From a virus: 64,000 nucleotides of DNA. The notes under the pieces were generated by a model. The model ran no database searches. It saw only the letters and a list, made by a program, of their open reading frames with translations, and had not been told where the DNA came from. Numbering within the stretch: the first letter of the stretch is position 1; every line of letters starts with the position of its first letter. The stretch is taken from IMG/VR virus record IMGVR_UViG_3300036760_000139, positions 1-64,000 of that record. The stretch is one strand, 5' to 3'. Below are positions 38,296 to 47,420 of this stretch, piece after piece. The translations under genes were made by a program, and so were the position numbers.

Positions 38296-38610
38296 ATGGT
38301 CGCTCCGTACAATCCGCCAGTCAAGGGCGAGGATTTCCTCGTTAGAGTCGCGCTGGCCGATGCCTTGGTGCCGACGAGCTTCAAGTCCACTCCGACCCTC
38401 GCGGCAGGCGACTTCAAGGTGGACAAGGATGGTGGCGGACTGAACAATCTGAATACGCTGCCGAGTGTGAGTCCCGCCGCGTCGGTACTCGTACTGCTCA
38501 CGCTCTCGGCAACGGAGATGACTGCGGATGTCGTAACCGTTGTTGGCATCGACCAAACCTCGCCGAAGGAGTGGTGCGATTTCGTGTTGTCCATCCCGAC
38601 GACAGCGTAG
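38296..38610 (+). CDS. Virion-region hypothetical protein
   Basis: A 104-residue protein from ATG 38296, 1 base after the previous stop. It begins MVAPYNPPVKGEDFLVRVAL and is predicted beta-rich. No family is recognised. Confidence 0.5.
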   Translation: MVAPYNPPVKGEDFLVRVALADALVPTSFKSTPTLAAGDFKVDKDGGGLNNLNTLPSVSPAASVLVLLTLSATEMTADVVTVVGIDQTSPKEWCDFVLSIPTTA

Positions 38611-38618
38611 AGTAACCA

Positions 38619-39566
38619 ATGCAGATATACCGTGCCTTCCTTGGGAATGTCCCGGGCGGCCCGTATACCAAGTATTTGTATCCAACCGGGTACGCGGACC
38701 CTGATGCGTTCGGCGCCCCGGTCGTCACTCGCGGGCACGTGGACCTGGCCCCGACCGGGTACGTGGACCCGGATGCCTTTGGCAGTCCGGCCGTCACCGC
38801 CCATGCGCACCTAGCCCCGACGGGATACACGGACCCGGATCTTTTCGGCGCCGTGAATGTGGGGCGGGGCATCCGCCCGACAGGGTACGCGGATGCCGAT
38901 GCGTTCGGAGTGCCTGCGGTCACGGCGCACGCGCACCTTGCGCCCACGGGCTACTCGGATGCGGATGGCTTCGGAAGTCCGAGTCTGGCATGGCACTCGC
39001 ACCTCGCGCCAGGCGGCTTCGCCGACGCCGACGGATTTGGGTCGCCTGCGGTCACTTGGCACAATGACCTGACGCCCACGGGGTACGCGGACCCCGACTT
39101 GTTTGGGACGCCCGCGATCTCGGCTCATGCGCACTTGGCACCCACAGGGTACGCAGATCCGGATGGATTTGGGGCACCGGCGGTCACAGCCCATTACCAC
39201 CTTGCGCCCACGGGTTACGTTGACGAGGACGCCTTCGGCACCCCGATCGTCACTCCTGGTCCCGTGGGTCTGTTCCCGGCGGGGTACAACGACCCGGATA
39301 CCTTTGGTGCCCCGACGGTCACGGTCAAGAACTACCTGATCCAAGGTCACACCAGGGACAACGCCGGAGCGCCACTCGGCGGTTGTTCCTTCAACCTGTT
39401 CTACTCGGATACCGACATTCTGGCCGACAGTATGGTGTCGGGCGGGGACGGTTGGTACTCGTTCATCGTTGACCCGACCAAAGACTACTACGGGGTGGCG
39501 TACAAGGACGGCACGCCGCCGGTCGCCGGGACCACGGTGAGAACGCTGAGGGGTATCCGCGAATGA
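38619..39566 (+). CDS. Repeat protein: ten 22-residue TGYxDPDxFG units
   Basis: A 315-residue protein from ATG 38619. Ten tandem units of about 22 residues (consensus LAPTGYADPDAFGAPAVTAH, bases about 38670-39332) carry regularly spaced Asp-x-Asp and His residues that could bind metal. A C-terminal domain (about 238-315: HTRDNAGAPLGGCSFNLFYS) resembles carboxypeptidase-regulatory-like beta domains. Likely an extended virion fibre or adhesin. Confidence 0.65.
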   Translation: MQIYRAFLGNVPGGPYTKYLYPTGYADPDAFGAPVVTRGHVDLAPTGYVDPDAFGSPAVTAHAHLAPTGYTDPDLFGAVNVGRGIRPTGYADADAFGVPAVTAHAHLAPTGYSDADGFGSPSLAWHSHLAPGGFADADGFGSPAVTWHNDLTPTGYADPDLFGTPAISAHAHLAPTGYADPDGFGAPAVTAHYHLAPTGYVDEDAFGTPIVTPGPVGLFPAGYNDPDTFGAPTVTVKNYLIQGHTRDNAGAPLGGCSFNLFYSDTDILADSMVSGGDGWYSFIVDPTKDYYGVAYKDGTPPVAGTTVRTLRGIRE

Positions 39567-39706
39567 TCGACGTGTACCTGTACCCCGGCGAACCGAACCC
39601 GATGGATGTAAGGCTCTCGGACCCCACGCAGCTCCGGGACCTTGAGTTGCCTCATGAGGAGGAGAGGCGTCGCACTCGTCAGCGTCCTCGCTGTCGTCGT
39701 CGTTAA
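39563..39706 (+). CDS. 47-residue basic-tailed protein
   Basis: ATG 39563 overlaps the repeat-protein stop. MIDVYLYPGEPNPMDVRLSD continues to an Arg-rich end (EEERRRTRQRPRCRRR). Similar short genes follow tail proteins in other phages. Function unknown. Confidence 0.5.
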   Translation: MIDVYLYPGEPNPMDVRLSDPTQLRDLELPHEEERRRTRQRPRCRRR

Positions 39707-39737
39707 GCACCAGTAACGCCACACAGTACGCATCGAC

Positions 39738-39773
39738 CGTTGGGCGCGCCAACGACCTGACGGTTTTTGTTTT
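39738..39773 (+). terminator. Possible terminator
   Basis: CGTTGG-GCGCG-CCAACG stem followed 9 bases later by TTTTTGTTTT. The gap between stem and U-tract is longer than usual; an alternative pairing of CCGT with ACGG closes it. It lies in the 147-base gap before the scaffold gene. Confidence 0.4.
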
Positions 39774-39853
39774 CGGGGCCCACCCATCCCGGGAGCCCCA
39801 ATGACCCGCTGCCAACCCGTGTAACGGGAGCAGCAAGAAAGGAAGCAGCCATC

Positions 39854-40933
39854 ATGGCCAAGCGCCAAAGTGTCACCTCCGAGTCCACTCCCGAGCCGAC
39901 CTCGGCCTACGAGATGGCGGACTCGCCGGCAGCTTTGTTTGCCCGCCCCGCACCCGCGGCAACCTCCACCGAGAAGCCCACTGAGGCCAACCTCGACGAG
40001 GAGCCCGGGAAGACGGACGACCAGAGTACCAAGGAGCCGGATGGCACCACCGAACCCGAAGTAGAACCGGAGTCACCAGAAGAGGGCAAAGAGAAGCCCC
40101 CGGATGCCAAGGTCGAGACCGTCGCGCCCAAGAAGTTCAAGCTGTGGACCGGGCGCGAGATCACGGCTGCGGAACTCGCCACCAACCCCGAGTTGGTGGA
40201 GGACATCATCCAGACTGCGAACCAGTTCCCCAACCTCCAACGGAAGCACGTTGAGATGCTGGAGGCACTGGCCAAGCAGACAACCGCCAAGCCGGACGGG
40301 AAACCGGCGGAGCGGCCGACGACCGAGCCAGAACCCAAGGCCATGTCCATTGACGAGGCGCGTGAAGCCTTCGTCAAGGAGATGACGCCGAAGGTCGGAA
40401 TCCTGGTCGAGCGCGGCCTGCTCACGCAGGACACGGTCGATGTGAACCCCGATCTCGCAACGCTGGCCGCCTACCTGATTCAACAGGATCAGCGCAGGCA
40501 GGCGTTCGAGGCCGAGGTGAACAAGGCGTGGACCAACCTGTTCGTGCCGATGTTCAAGGCGGCCGAGGAAGCATACGGGAGCCAGCAGCAGCGGGAAAAG
40601 GACGTGAAGCTCGAAACACGGCTGACCGCCCTTGCCTCGTCGCACAGCGCGCTCAAGCCCCTGGGCGACACCGAAGTACGCAGTTCGTACATTCGCCACC
40701 TGCGCGAGACGGTAAAGGCAGAGGACGAAGCGATGGACGACCGCTTCCTGATGGGTCAGTTCCTCGCGTTCCAGGCAGATCCGATGTTACAGGCGTTGGC
40801 GACCGTCGCCGAGGCCAGGGACAAGCAAGTTGCTCGTGACACGAAACGCGCCACGGGAGACGGCGGCGGCCCTGCCAAGACGAAGGTGCCGGGAAAGAAC
40901 GCCGACATCAAGGACCTGTTCTCGGGCGGCTGA
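39854..40933 (+). CDS. Scaffolding protein
   Basis: A 359-residue protein from ATG 39854 (AAGGAAGCAGCC upstream). A disordered Glu/Pro/Thr-rich N-terminus (to about 90) is followed by FKLWTGREITAAELATNPEL and long charged helices. The C-terminus is Lys/Gly-rich. It lies directly upstream of the major capsid gene, the usual scaffold position. Composition and place support the call; the family diverges too fast for motifs. Confidence 0.7.
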   Translation: MAKRQSVTSESTPEPTSAYEMADSPAALFARPAPAATSTEKPTEANLDEEPGKTDDQSTKEPDGTTEPEVEPESPEEGKEKPPDAKVETVAPKKFKLWTGREITAAELATNPELVEDIIQTANQFPNLQRKHVEMLEALAKQTTAKPDGKPAERPTTEPEPKAMSIDEAREAFVKEMTPKVGILVERGLLTQDTVDVNPDLATLAAYLIQQDQRRQAFEAEVNKAWTNLFVPMFKAAEEAYGSQQQREKDVKLETRLTALASSHSALKPLGDTEVRSSYIRHLRETVKAEDEAMDDRFLMGQFLAFQADPMLQALATVAEARDKQVARDTKRATGDGGGPAKTKVPGKNADIKDLFSGG

Positions 40934-40978
40934 GCCCGAACCTAACTCGCGCCGGGAGGCCAAACAGGAGTAACGAAC

Positions 40979-42154
40979 ATGGCTTTTCTCGGAATGCAAC
41001 ACTACGGAACCCTCGAGGAGCTGGAGCGCCCGAAGGCATGGCGCCAGGGCATCTACGAGGAGTACCCCAACGCAACTCCACTCTGCCACCTCACCTACCG
41101 GACCGGCAAGGAGAAGACCTCCGATGTCGAGTTCTTCTGGTATGAGCGCCGGTTCCCGACCCGTATCATGACGGTCGCCACCGCGCCCGGCACCGGCAGT
41201 GCCGGTGACACCGACGCGCTGGTTGTCGATGCGGGCGAGGCGTACAACTCCAAGAAGGACAGCCTCCTCATCTCGCTCTCGACGTATGAGCGCGCGTTGG
41301 TGTTGGCTGATACGGCCGACGGCATCACGCTGAGCATCAAGCGCGGCGTGGGCATCACCGGGGCGGTCGCCGACTGGGCCATCGACACCAAGGTAGCGGT
41401 CTTTTCAACGGCCATCGCCTCGGGTGCCGACGTTGGCACGGCGATCAACTTCGCACCGGTCAAGAAGCAGGGCGCGTGCCAGATTTTCAGGAACGTCGCT
41501 GACGTAACCCGTACCCTCAACAAGACCCTCACCCGCACCGGCAACAAGTTCAAGGATGCGCAGAAGAACTCCCTGCTCCTCCATGAACTTGACAAGGAAG
41601 GCGTGGCTCTGTGGGGAATCAGGTCTGAGGATCTCACCGCAAGTCCCGGCCCCCGGTATACCTCTGACGGCCTGTTTGCGAAGATCGAAACCAACATCGT
41701 TGACTTCACGGCCGGCCTGACCCTCAAGGGTTGGAACACGTACATCGCCAATGTCCTGTCCAAGGGCAGCGACGAGAAGATTCTGTACGCCGGCTCTGAC
41801 CTGATCGGCGCCATCAACGACATGGCGCGGATGTACACGTTCCAGTGGGAGCAGATGTCCAAGCAGGACACCTTCGGCCAGGACATCACCGTGCTGCGGT
41901 CTCCGGGCGGAAAGCGCCTGGCGATCCAGGAGCACAGGCTCATGACCGAGAACCCCACGTTCAAGTCCTGGGGGTTTGTCGTGGACCCCGACGCGATCTA
42001 CTACCGCGTCGTGGACGATACCGAGTGGCTGCCGAACCGTGAGGACAACGGTGCCGACCGGATCATCGGCGAGTACCTGGCTGAGGTCGGATTCGAGATC
42101 CAGCAGGAGTACCGCCACGGCGTCATCAAGAACTGCTCCACGTTCCTCGGCTAA
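40979..42154 (+). CDS. Major capsid protein (DUF5309/SU10-like)
   Basis: A 391-residue protein from ATG 40979 (AGGAGTAACGAAC upstream). It contains EFFWYERRFPTRI, YTFQWEQMSKQDTFGQDITV and SWGFVVDPDAIYYRVVDDTE, the pattern of the DUF5309 group of HK97-fold capsid proteins. The length is normal. It follows the scaffold and precedes a decoration-type protein and an adaptor. Confidence 0.8.
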   Translation: MAFLGMQHYGTLEELERPKAWRQGIYEEYPNATPLCHLTYRTGKEKTSDVEFFWYERRFPTRIMTVATAPGTGSAGDTDALVVDAGEAYNSKKDSLLISLSTYERALVLADTADGITLSIKRGVGITGAVADWAIDTKVAVFSTAIASGADVGTAINFAPVKKQGACQIFRNVADVTRTLNKTLTRTGNKFKDAQKNSLLLHELDKEGVALWGIRSEDLTASPGPRYTSDGLFAKIETNIVDFTAGLTLKGWNTYIANVLSKGSDEKILYAGSDLIGAINDMARMYTFQWEQMSKQDTFGQDITVLRSPGGKRLAIQEHRLMTENPTFKSWGFVVDPDAIYYRVVDDTEWLPNREDNGADRIIGEYLAEVGFEIQQEYRHGVIKNCSTFLG

Positions 42155-42177
42155 ACACCCGTCAACGCAGCACTAGT

Positions 42178-42208
42178 GCGAGGGGGGCGGCTTAACCGCT
42201 CCCCTCGC
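42178..42208 (+). terminator. Strong hairpin after the capsid gene
   Basis: GCGAGGGG...CCCCTCGC (8 pairs), a single-base bulge pair and GCGG/CCGC (4 pairs) around loop CTTAA. There is no U-tract, so it is more likely an RNA-stability element or partial terminator that sets the capsid mRNA level above the downstream genes. Confidence 0.55.
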
Positions 42209-42228
42209 TGCACCAAAGGAGGATTCAA

Positions 42229-42930
42229 ATGGCTAAGGGTAACACTACTTTCGGAACCCCTGTCTTCGCAAAGCCGGAGTGGGGGGGGCTCAAGAAGGTG
42301 TACGGCAAGGTCACGCTCGTCGATAACTACGAGACGGGCGGCTACGACTTTGCGCTCGACACCATCCTCAACCTCGGCGACGTTCTGTTCGTGGGCCTGC
42401 CGCCAACCGTACTCGGGTATATCCCGGAAGCAAACCTCACCACCGACAAGCTCCTGTTCTACATGGCCGGAGTCGGGGCGGGGGCAAACATCATCGACCG
42501 TAAGGCCGTCGAGGCCGCCAAGGCTGCGGTTGCCATTTCGCAGACGGCCGCCGAGGTCTTCCAGTACACCGTACCAGAGAACGCATCTCTGGTCAGCGTA
42601 CGGGTCTACTGCACGGCCACTGCCGCAACCGCATCCGTGGATGTCAAGAAGCAGGGCACCACTGTTCTGACTGGCACGGTGACCCCGGTTGCGGGTAGCG
42701 ACGTAGCAGGCACCCTCACCGGCGGTGCTGCGGCACTTACGGCCGCCGACGTACTGACCGTACTCGTCACCACGAACGGGTCCGGCACGATCACTGACCT
42801 CCAGGTGGTACTCGAAATCGAGACCCTGCGGGCAGTGTCCTTGGCTGGTGGACTGACGCAGCTCACCGACAACAGTGCAGTCCTCGCGGGACAGGTTGTG
42901 TCCTTCGAGGTAATCCACAGGGGAGTCTAA
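42229..42930 (+). CDS. Head decoration-type protein
   Basis: A 233-residue protein from ATG 42229 (AAAGGAGG upstream). The N-terminus (MAKGNTTFGTPVFAKPEWGG) leads to two beta-rich domains with Thr/Val/Ala-rich strands (TASVDVKKQGTTVLTGTVTP). Located right after the capsid gene, as head decoration proteins often are. Assignment is by position and composition. Confidence 0.55.
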   Translation: MAKGNTTFGTPVFAKPEWGGLKKVYGKVTLVDNYETGGYDFALDTILNLGDVLFVGLPPTVLGYIPEANLTTDKLLFYMAGVGAGANIIDRKAVEAAKAAVAISQTAAEVFQYTVPENASLVSVRVYCTATAATASVDVKKQGTTVLTGTVTPVAGSDVAGTLTGGAAALTAADVLTVLVTTNGSGTITDLQVVLEIETLRAVSLAGGLTQLTDNSAVLAGQVVSFEVIHRGV

Positions 42931-42931
42931 C

Positions 42932-43576
42932 ATGACGGCCCCCAAAACCTACCGCTGTCTTTCCTACCCCTCACTCCAGCTCGGCGAGCTCAAGTTCGAG
43001 AACGGCACCTTCACTACCGCCGAACCCCGAGAGCAACGCTTCGTCGAGCGGCACCCGGAGTTCATCCGGGGCGCGATCAAGGTTGCTGACGGGTTCCAGG
43101 TGGCGGGGGCCGCTTTTTCTACCGAGATGCGACTGGACCCGGCGGTGCGCAACAACGAATTTCCGAACTTCGTCCCCGAACCCATTCCCCCGCCTGATCC
43201 CAGGTTGCTAAAGATGCACGGCCTACTTCCTCCAGAACCTATCCCAGAACCCGTCCCGGAACTTCCCCCGGAACCCACGTTGACCTCTGAAGAGAAAGTG
43301 GCCCTCGACAAGATCATCAACGGAGAACTGCCGCCCGTGATCCAGCCGGAGGACATCCCGCCGGACGGTCCCGTGTTGAGCGATGAGGAATTCGACAAGA
43401 TCACGGCAGAGACGCAAGCCGCCGTGGTGCAGCCCGGGAAGTTGCCCTACCCGTCGATCGCCCGCCGGTGGGGAATCGCGCGTCTCATCAAGTTCGCCAA
43501 GGACCGCGGGATTGCACTCCCCGAGACCGTGACCAAGGACATGATGATCGACCTGCTGTACCCGGACGCGGAGTAA
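42932..43576 (+). CDS. Virion protein with C-terminal HeH/SAP-like helices
   Basis: A 214-residue protein. The N-terminal beta-rich part (to about 80) is followed by a Pro/Glu-rich spacer (PPEPIPEPVPELPPEP). The C-terminus (IARLIKFAKDRGIALPETVT, KDMMIDLLY) has the helix-extended-helix pattern of HeH/SAP/Rho-N-type domains, often nucleic-acid binding. It lies between decoration and adaptor genes, so a head-completion role is possible. Confidence 0.5.
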   Translation: MTAPKTYRCLSYPSLQLGELKFENGTFTTAEPREQRFVERHPEFIRGAIKVADGFQVAGAAFSTEMRLDPAVRNNEFPNFVPEPIPPPDPRLLKMHGLLPPEPIPEPVPELPPEPTLTSEEKVALDKIINGELPPVIQPEDIPPDGPVLSDEEFDKITAETQAAVVQPGKLPYPSIARRWGIARLIKFAKDRGIALPETVTKDMMIDLLYPDAE

Positions 43577-43579
43577 CCC

Positions 43580-44230
43580 ATGACTCGCGGCGAGATCAAG
43601 GCTCACGTCCGAGGGTGGCTCGGCATCCCATCTAACGACACCCGGCGCCTGCCCGAGACCACACTCCACAACTGCATCACCGACGCAATCGAGAGCATCT
43701 GCGTCCGTCGCAACTGGCCTTTCCTGCTCACTCAAATTACGCCCACCGAAACCCTCACCGCAGGCGAGTGGCAGGTGGAACTTCCAGACGACTTTGCGCG
43801 ACCGTTTCTCGTCCTCATCAAGTCGGGTGCGGAGGAACCGTTTGAACCCGAGGCCGCCACCTACGAAGAGTTGCTTGCGGCGTATCCCGACCCGACCAAC
43901 TCGGCAACATGGGGGGAACCCAGCGTCGCGGCGCTCGTCGGCCGGACCATATTGGCCTTCGGACCTCCGGCGCAGAGCACCGTTACCGTGCTGTGCCACT
44001 ACTACAAGTTCCCCGAGGTACTCGCCGACGACGACGAGGACAACGAGGTCACGACCAACCTGGCGCGCGCCGTCAAGTGGTTTGCGACCGCCGAGGCCGC
44101 CGACTACATCTTTGAGTCGCAGCGCGGCGAACTCGCCAGGGCTAAGGGCGAAATGGCACTTGCCGAGGTGGAGATCGACTTGACCGACGCCGCGCGCCTC
44201 AACCAGACACCACAGATCGAAGAACCCTAG
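43580..44230 (+). CDS. Head-tail adaptor (DUF6682-like)
   Basis: A 216-residue protein from ATG 43580. Short helices (MTRGEIKAHVRGWLGIPSND) are followed by LHNCITDAIESICVRRNWPF, a beta insertion and a long C-terminal helix (FATAEAADYIFESQRGELAR). This is the pattern of podovirus adaptor proteins that bind under the portal. Placed after the head genes and before the tail. Confidence 0.65.
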   Translation: MTRGEIKAHVRGWLGIPSNDTRRLPETTLHNCITDAIESICVRRNWPFLLTQITPTETLTAGEWQVELPDDFARPFLVLIKSGAEEPFEPEAATYEELLAAYPDPTNSATWGEPSVAALVGRTILAFGPPAQSTVTVLCHYYKFPEVLADDDEDNEVTTNLARAVKWFATAEAADYIFESQRGELARAKGEMALAEVEIDLTDAARLNQTPQIEEP

Positions 44231-44239
44231 GAGACGCAG

Positions 44240-45079
44240 ATGGTCTACCGCCTCAAGACAGCCCGACTCGACGACCAGGACATCGGCGACCTCATTGACA
44301 ATGCACTCGGCGAAGCCGAGGTCAATGCGGCAGGCTTGATCGGGGTCAACCCGGATCAGGACTATGCGAGTGCGCACGACCATGGTGCCGTGGGAGGTGT
44401 TCAGGTTTCCCACGTTGACCTCGCCAGCAAGGGTACGGCCACCCACGCGCAGATCGACTCCCACATTGCGAGTACCAGCAACCCGCACGTGGTCACGGCG
44501 GCACAGGCCGGAGCTGACCCGGCCGGCACCGGGCACACGGAGGCCGGGGCGCACGTCGCGGCACACGAGGCCGCAGGCGATCCGCACACCGGATACCAGA
44601 AGGAGTCTGAGAAGGGTACTGCCGGAGGTTACGCCGGACTCAACGCAAGCAGTCAACTTGCGTACAACATGCTGCTGAATGCGGACCCCGGAACCGGAGC
44701 GGCGTCGGGGGTCGTAGATCCCGGGGTTGCAGGGGAAACCCTCGCGTTCGGTGATGCGGCCTACTACGAGGTTACTACCTCCCGATGGTGGAAGACGGAC
44801 GCAGACGCGGCGGCCACCGCTGGGCCGGTTCGGGTCGCTATCTGCCTGACTGCGGCATCGGCCGCCGGGGCCATCGTCCTCCTCGATCTTGGCTACATCG
44901 AACTCTCAAGTTGGTCGTGGGCCACGGTCGGGGCACCCGTTTACCTGTCGGGCACGGCCGGTGCCCTGACGCTGACCGCGCCGACCGGCACCGGGAAGAT
45001 CGTGCGGCCCGTGGGGACCGTCCACGATGCGACGACCCTGTTCATCAATGCGCCGCTGGTGTGGGTGGAGTTGGCGTAA
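44240..45079 (+). CDS. Tail fibre-like protein
   Basis: A 279-residue protein from ATG 44240 (AGGAGACGC upstream). It has the fibre signature THAQIDSHIASTSNPHVVTA, then His-rich repeats (GHTEAGAHVAAHEAAGDPHT) and a globular C-terminal domain (about 155-279) of DUF2190 or knob type. It probably trimerises. Confidence 0.65.
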   Translation: MVYRLKTARLDDQDIGDLIDNALGEAEVNAAGLIGVNPDQDYASAHDHGAVGGVQVSHVDLASKGTATHAQIDSHIASTSNPHVVTAAQAGADPAGTGHTEAGAHVAAHEAAGDPHTGYQKESEKGTAGGYAGLNASSQLAYNMLLNADPGTGAASGVVDPGVAGETLAFGDAAYYEVTTSRWWKTDADAAATAGPVRVAICLTAASAAGAIVLLDLGYIELSSWSWATVGAPVYLSGTAGALTLTAPTGTGKIVRPVGTVHDATTLFINAPLVWVELA

Positions 45080-45693
45080 TGGCGAGCCAGGGCCCGCTAA
45101 TGCCCGCTACCTACACTACGGTCTATGACTACAGCAGGCCGTGGGTCAACCACGAGAACATCCAAGTTGAGGACGGCATTTTTTCAACAAATCAACACGC
45201 CCTTCCGTACGGATGGTCCGCGGATGCCGTTCGTCTAACGAATTTCGGCTTTTCAATCCCCACCGATGCAACGATTGGCGGCATTCTTCTTGAGGTCAAG
45301 GCGAAGTGCAATTACTATGCCGACTATCCAAATTACCAACACGCGTCACATTCAGCGTGGCTTTGGTGGGGCGGGGCGCTGCACGGAAACAATCAATACT
45401 CTGCCGCCTGGGGAACCACACTCTCGGTGATTTCCATCGGGGGGACAAACAACAAATGGGGGGCCTCTCCCACTCCCGCGAATTTTAACGATTCGGGGTT
45501 TGGCATCTACTTCAATTCGGGGTATGAGTCTTTTGCAACCGATGATGCGATCCTTTCGATTGATGTCGTCAAGATGACCGTCTACTACACGTTGGCCGGC
45601 TACAAGCACAAGGTTTCCGGTGTTCCCGCCGCCAACATCGCCAAGATCATGGGTATCCCCATCGCCAACGTCGGCAAGTTCTGTGGAGTCTAG
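45079..45693 (+). CDS. Tail-associated beta-sandwich protein
   Basis: A 204-residue protein from ATG 45079, overlapping the previous stop. Predicted beta sandwich (NFGFSIPTDATIGGILLEVK), with more AT than neighbours around 45160-45600. It ends with KVSGVPAANIAKIMGIPIAN, a short repeat tail found at the end of many phage virion proteins. Confidence 0.55.
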   Translation: MASQGPLMPATYTTVYDYSRPWVNHENIQVEDGIFSTNQHALPYGWSADAVRLTNFGFSIPTDATIGGILLEVKAKCNYYADYPNYQHASHSAWLWWGGALHGNNQYSAAWGTTLSVISIGGTNNKWGASPTPANFNDSGFGIYFNSGYESFATDDAILSIDVVKMTVYYTLAGYKHKVSGVPAANIAKIMGIPIANVGKFCGV

Positions 45694-45696
45694 CCC

Positions 45697-47229
45697 GTGC
45701 CTACCTCTCTCCCCCTGGTCCCGTGCCTCCCGAGCAAGGGCGGCATCCGCCGTGACCTGTCACGCCTCGAGGCTGCGTGGGATTTCTACTCCGACTGCGA
45801 GAACGTCATCTACCACCGGGGAGAGTCCCGTGTGCGCCACGGACTTGCGAAGTTCGGGGACGCGCTCGGCCAGCGCCCCGTCGGGATGGTCTCGTACCCT
45901 TGCGAGGATGAGCAGGCGCGACTTGTGGTCCTAACCGACACCGGGATGGCCCACTACGACATCGGTGATGGTACTTGGACCGACCTGACGGACCCGGACA
46001 ACCTACTCACCGGGGGAGCAGGGAACCTCGGTGTGTTCCGCGTTTTCCTAGGTAGTGTGTCTCTGCTGACGATCGCCGTCAATGGCAAGGATGAGCCGGT
46101 TGTCTGGGAGAACGAGGACGCCGCCCACTACCGGAAACTCGACTGCGAGACGCCGCGCACCGCGCTGTGCCAGGTCGTGTGCGGCGACCGCCTGGTGTTC
46201 GGGAACATCCGCGAACTGGCCGCCAACGGCATTGACTTCTCGGCGTTCAACGACCCGGATCATGGGTGGGGGAGCAACGAACTGCTCCTCGGCGACACGC
46301 CTGGGGACATCGTTGCGATGCGCGAGTTCGGCAATCTCGCGTTTGTGGTCTACAAGTCTGACGCCACCTACATCGGGAAAGCCACCGGTGGTCCCGAGAC
46401 CTTCGCCTTCGAACTCAAGAGTGCATACAACGTCGGCCCCGTAGGGCCGAATGCCGTGCTGTCGATGGGCGAGGGGCTTCACCTGTACCTCGGGTCTGAT
46501 GGTGGAGTCTACAAATTCGACGGCGTGCAGCCCGTGGTACTCAGCGAACCCCTGCGCGTCTACATCGCGCAACGTCTCGACCCCGCACGAATGGGCCGCT
46601 CATTTGCGTTCATGGACCCCGAGACCAACCTTGCGTGGTTCTTGTTTCCGGTCAAGGGCAGTGACGAGATCAACTCGGCGGTGATCGTGGACCTGGCTGG
46701 CGGCGCGGCGTGGCCGATGCGCTGGCCCGATCGCGGTCTGTCGTGTGGCATCGCGGCGCAGGCGCAGTCCGGTATCCGAATCGGCGACCTTCCGCGCATC
46801 TGCGACATGACCATGACCTTCGCCGAGCTGGTGTCGGCGGTTCCCGCAGTGATTCTTGGGGGCGTGGGCGGGCAGTGTTACCGGGAGTCGGGGTACACCG
46901 ACGACAGCGATGCGATCCCGTTCTTCTTCGAGACCGGCGACAAGCCCCTCGGCAACATGACCGCGCTCAACCCCGTGACCCACTCGACCCACCGATTCAA
47001 GCCTACTGCGTCCGCTCAGGTAGTTGGATTTGAGATCGGCGTGTCGGTGGATGGCGAGTCCCTGGAGTGGGAAGGTGAGCAGACGTTCGACCTGTCCGAG
47101 TCGGGGGCACACGAGCTCGGGCACCGGGTCTCGGGTCTCACCTATGCCCTGAGATTCAGCGGGCAGGCCACGCAGCCGGTGACCTGGCTCATTTCGCAGA
47201 TCGGCGCCTATGAGGGAGGAATCCGGTGA
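45697..47229 (+). CDS. Tail nozzle-like protein (P22 gp10-like propeller)
   Basis: A 510-residue protein from GTG 45697. Repeated blade-like motifs are CENVIYHRGESRVRHGLAKF, RLVFGNIRELAANGIDFSAF, FVVYKSDATYIGKATGG and GLHLYLGSDGGVYKFDGVQP. The pattern matches podovirus tail proteins that combine a beta-propeller with tail-tip domains. It would form the tail below the adaptor. No long-tail genes are seen, supporting a short-tailed particle. Confidence 0.65.
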   Translation: MPTSLPLVPCLPSKGGIRRDLSRLEAAWDFYSDCENVIYHRGESRVRHGLAKFGDALGQRPVGMVSYPCEDEQARLVVLTDTGMAHYDIGDGTWTDLTDPDNLLTGGAGNLGVFRVFLGSVSLLTIAVNGKDEPVVWENEDAAHYRKLDCETPRTALCQVVCGDRLVFGNIRELAANGIDFSAFNDPDHGWGSNELLLGDTPGDIVAMREFGNLAFVVYKSDATYIGKATGGPETFAFELKSAYNVGPVGPNAVLSMGEGLHLYLGSDGGVYKFDGVQPVVLSEPLRVYIAQRLDPARMGRSFAFMDPETNLAWFLFPVKGSDEINSAVIVDLAGGAAWPMRWPDRGLSCGIAAQAQSGIRIGDLPRICDMTMTFAELVSAVPAVILGGVGGQCYRESGYTDDSDAIPFFFETGDKPLGNMTALNPVTHSTHRFKPTASAQVVGFEIGVSVDGESLEWEGEQTFDLSESGAHELGHRVSGLTYALRFSGQATQPVTWLISQIGAYEGGIR

Positions 47230-47420
47230 CACTTCCCCTTTTCCTGCCGCAGCCACCGGCCAACGTGTTGCAGATCCCCGACTATCTTCGGCGACTCAAC
47301 GTGGCCATCCAATCACTCTACACGCAACTTGCGGGGGCGACGGCGAGTTACAACCTCGACGGCGGGATGGCCGCCTCGGTATACACCCCGGGGCAGTTCA
47401 TTGATGGCGGGGGGGCGTAG
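47226..47420 (+). CDS. 64-residue tail-region protein
   Basis: GTG 47226 overlaps the previous stop. MTLPLFLPQPPANVLQIPDY, then LRRLNVAIQSLYTQLAGATA. It ends exactly where the tailspike begins. Small proteins like this often link tail to fibre. Function unknown. Confidence 0.5.
   Translation: MTLPLFLPQPPANVLQIPDYLRRLNVAIQSLYTQLAGATASYNLDGGMAASVYTPGQFIDGGGA

Noticed and set aside
38670-39332. CRISPR-like array
   Set aside because: The 66-base periodicity is in frame and encodes protein repeats; there are no constant repeats separated by unique spacers.
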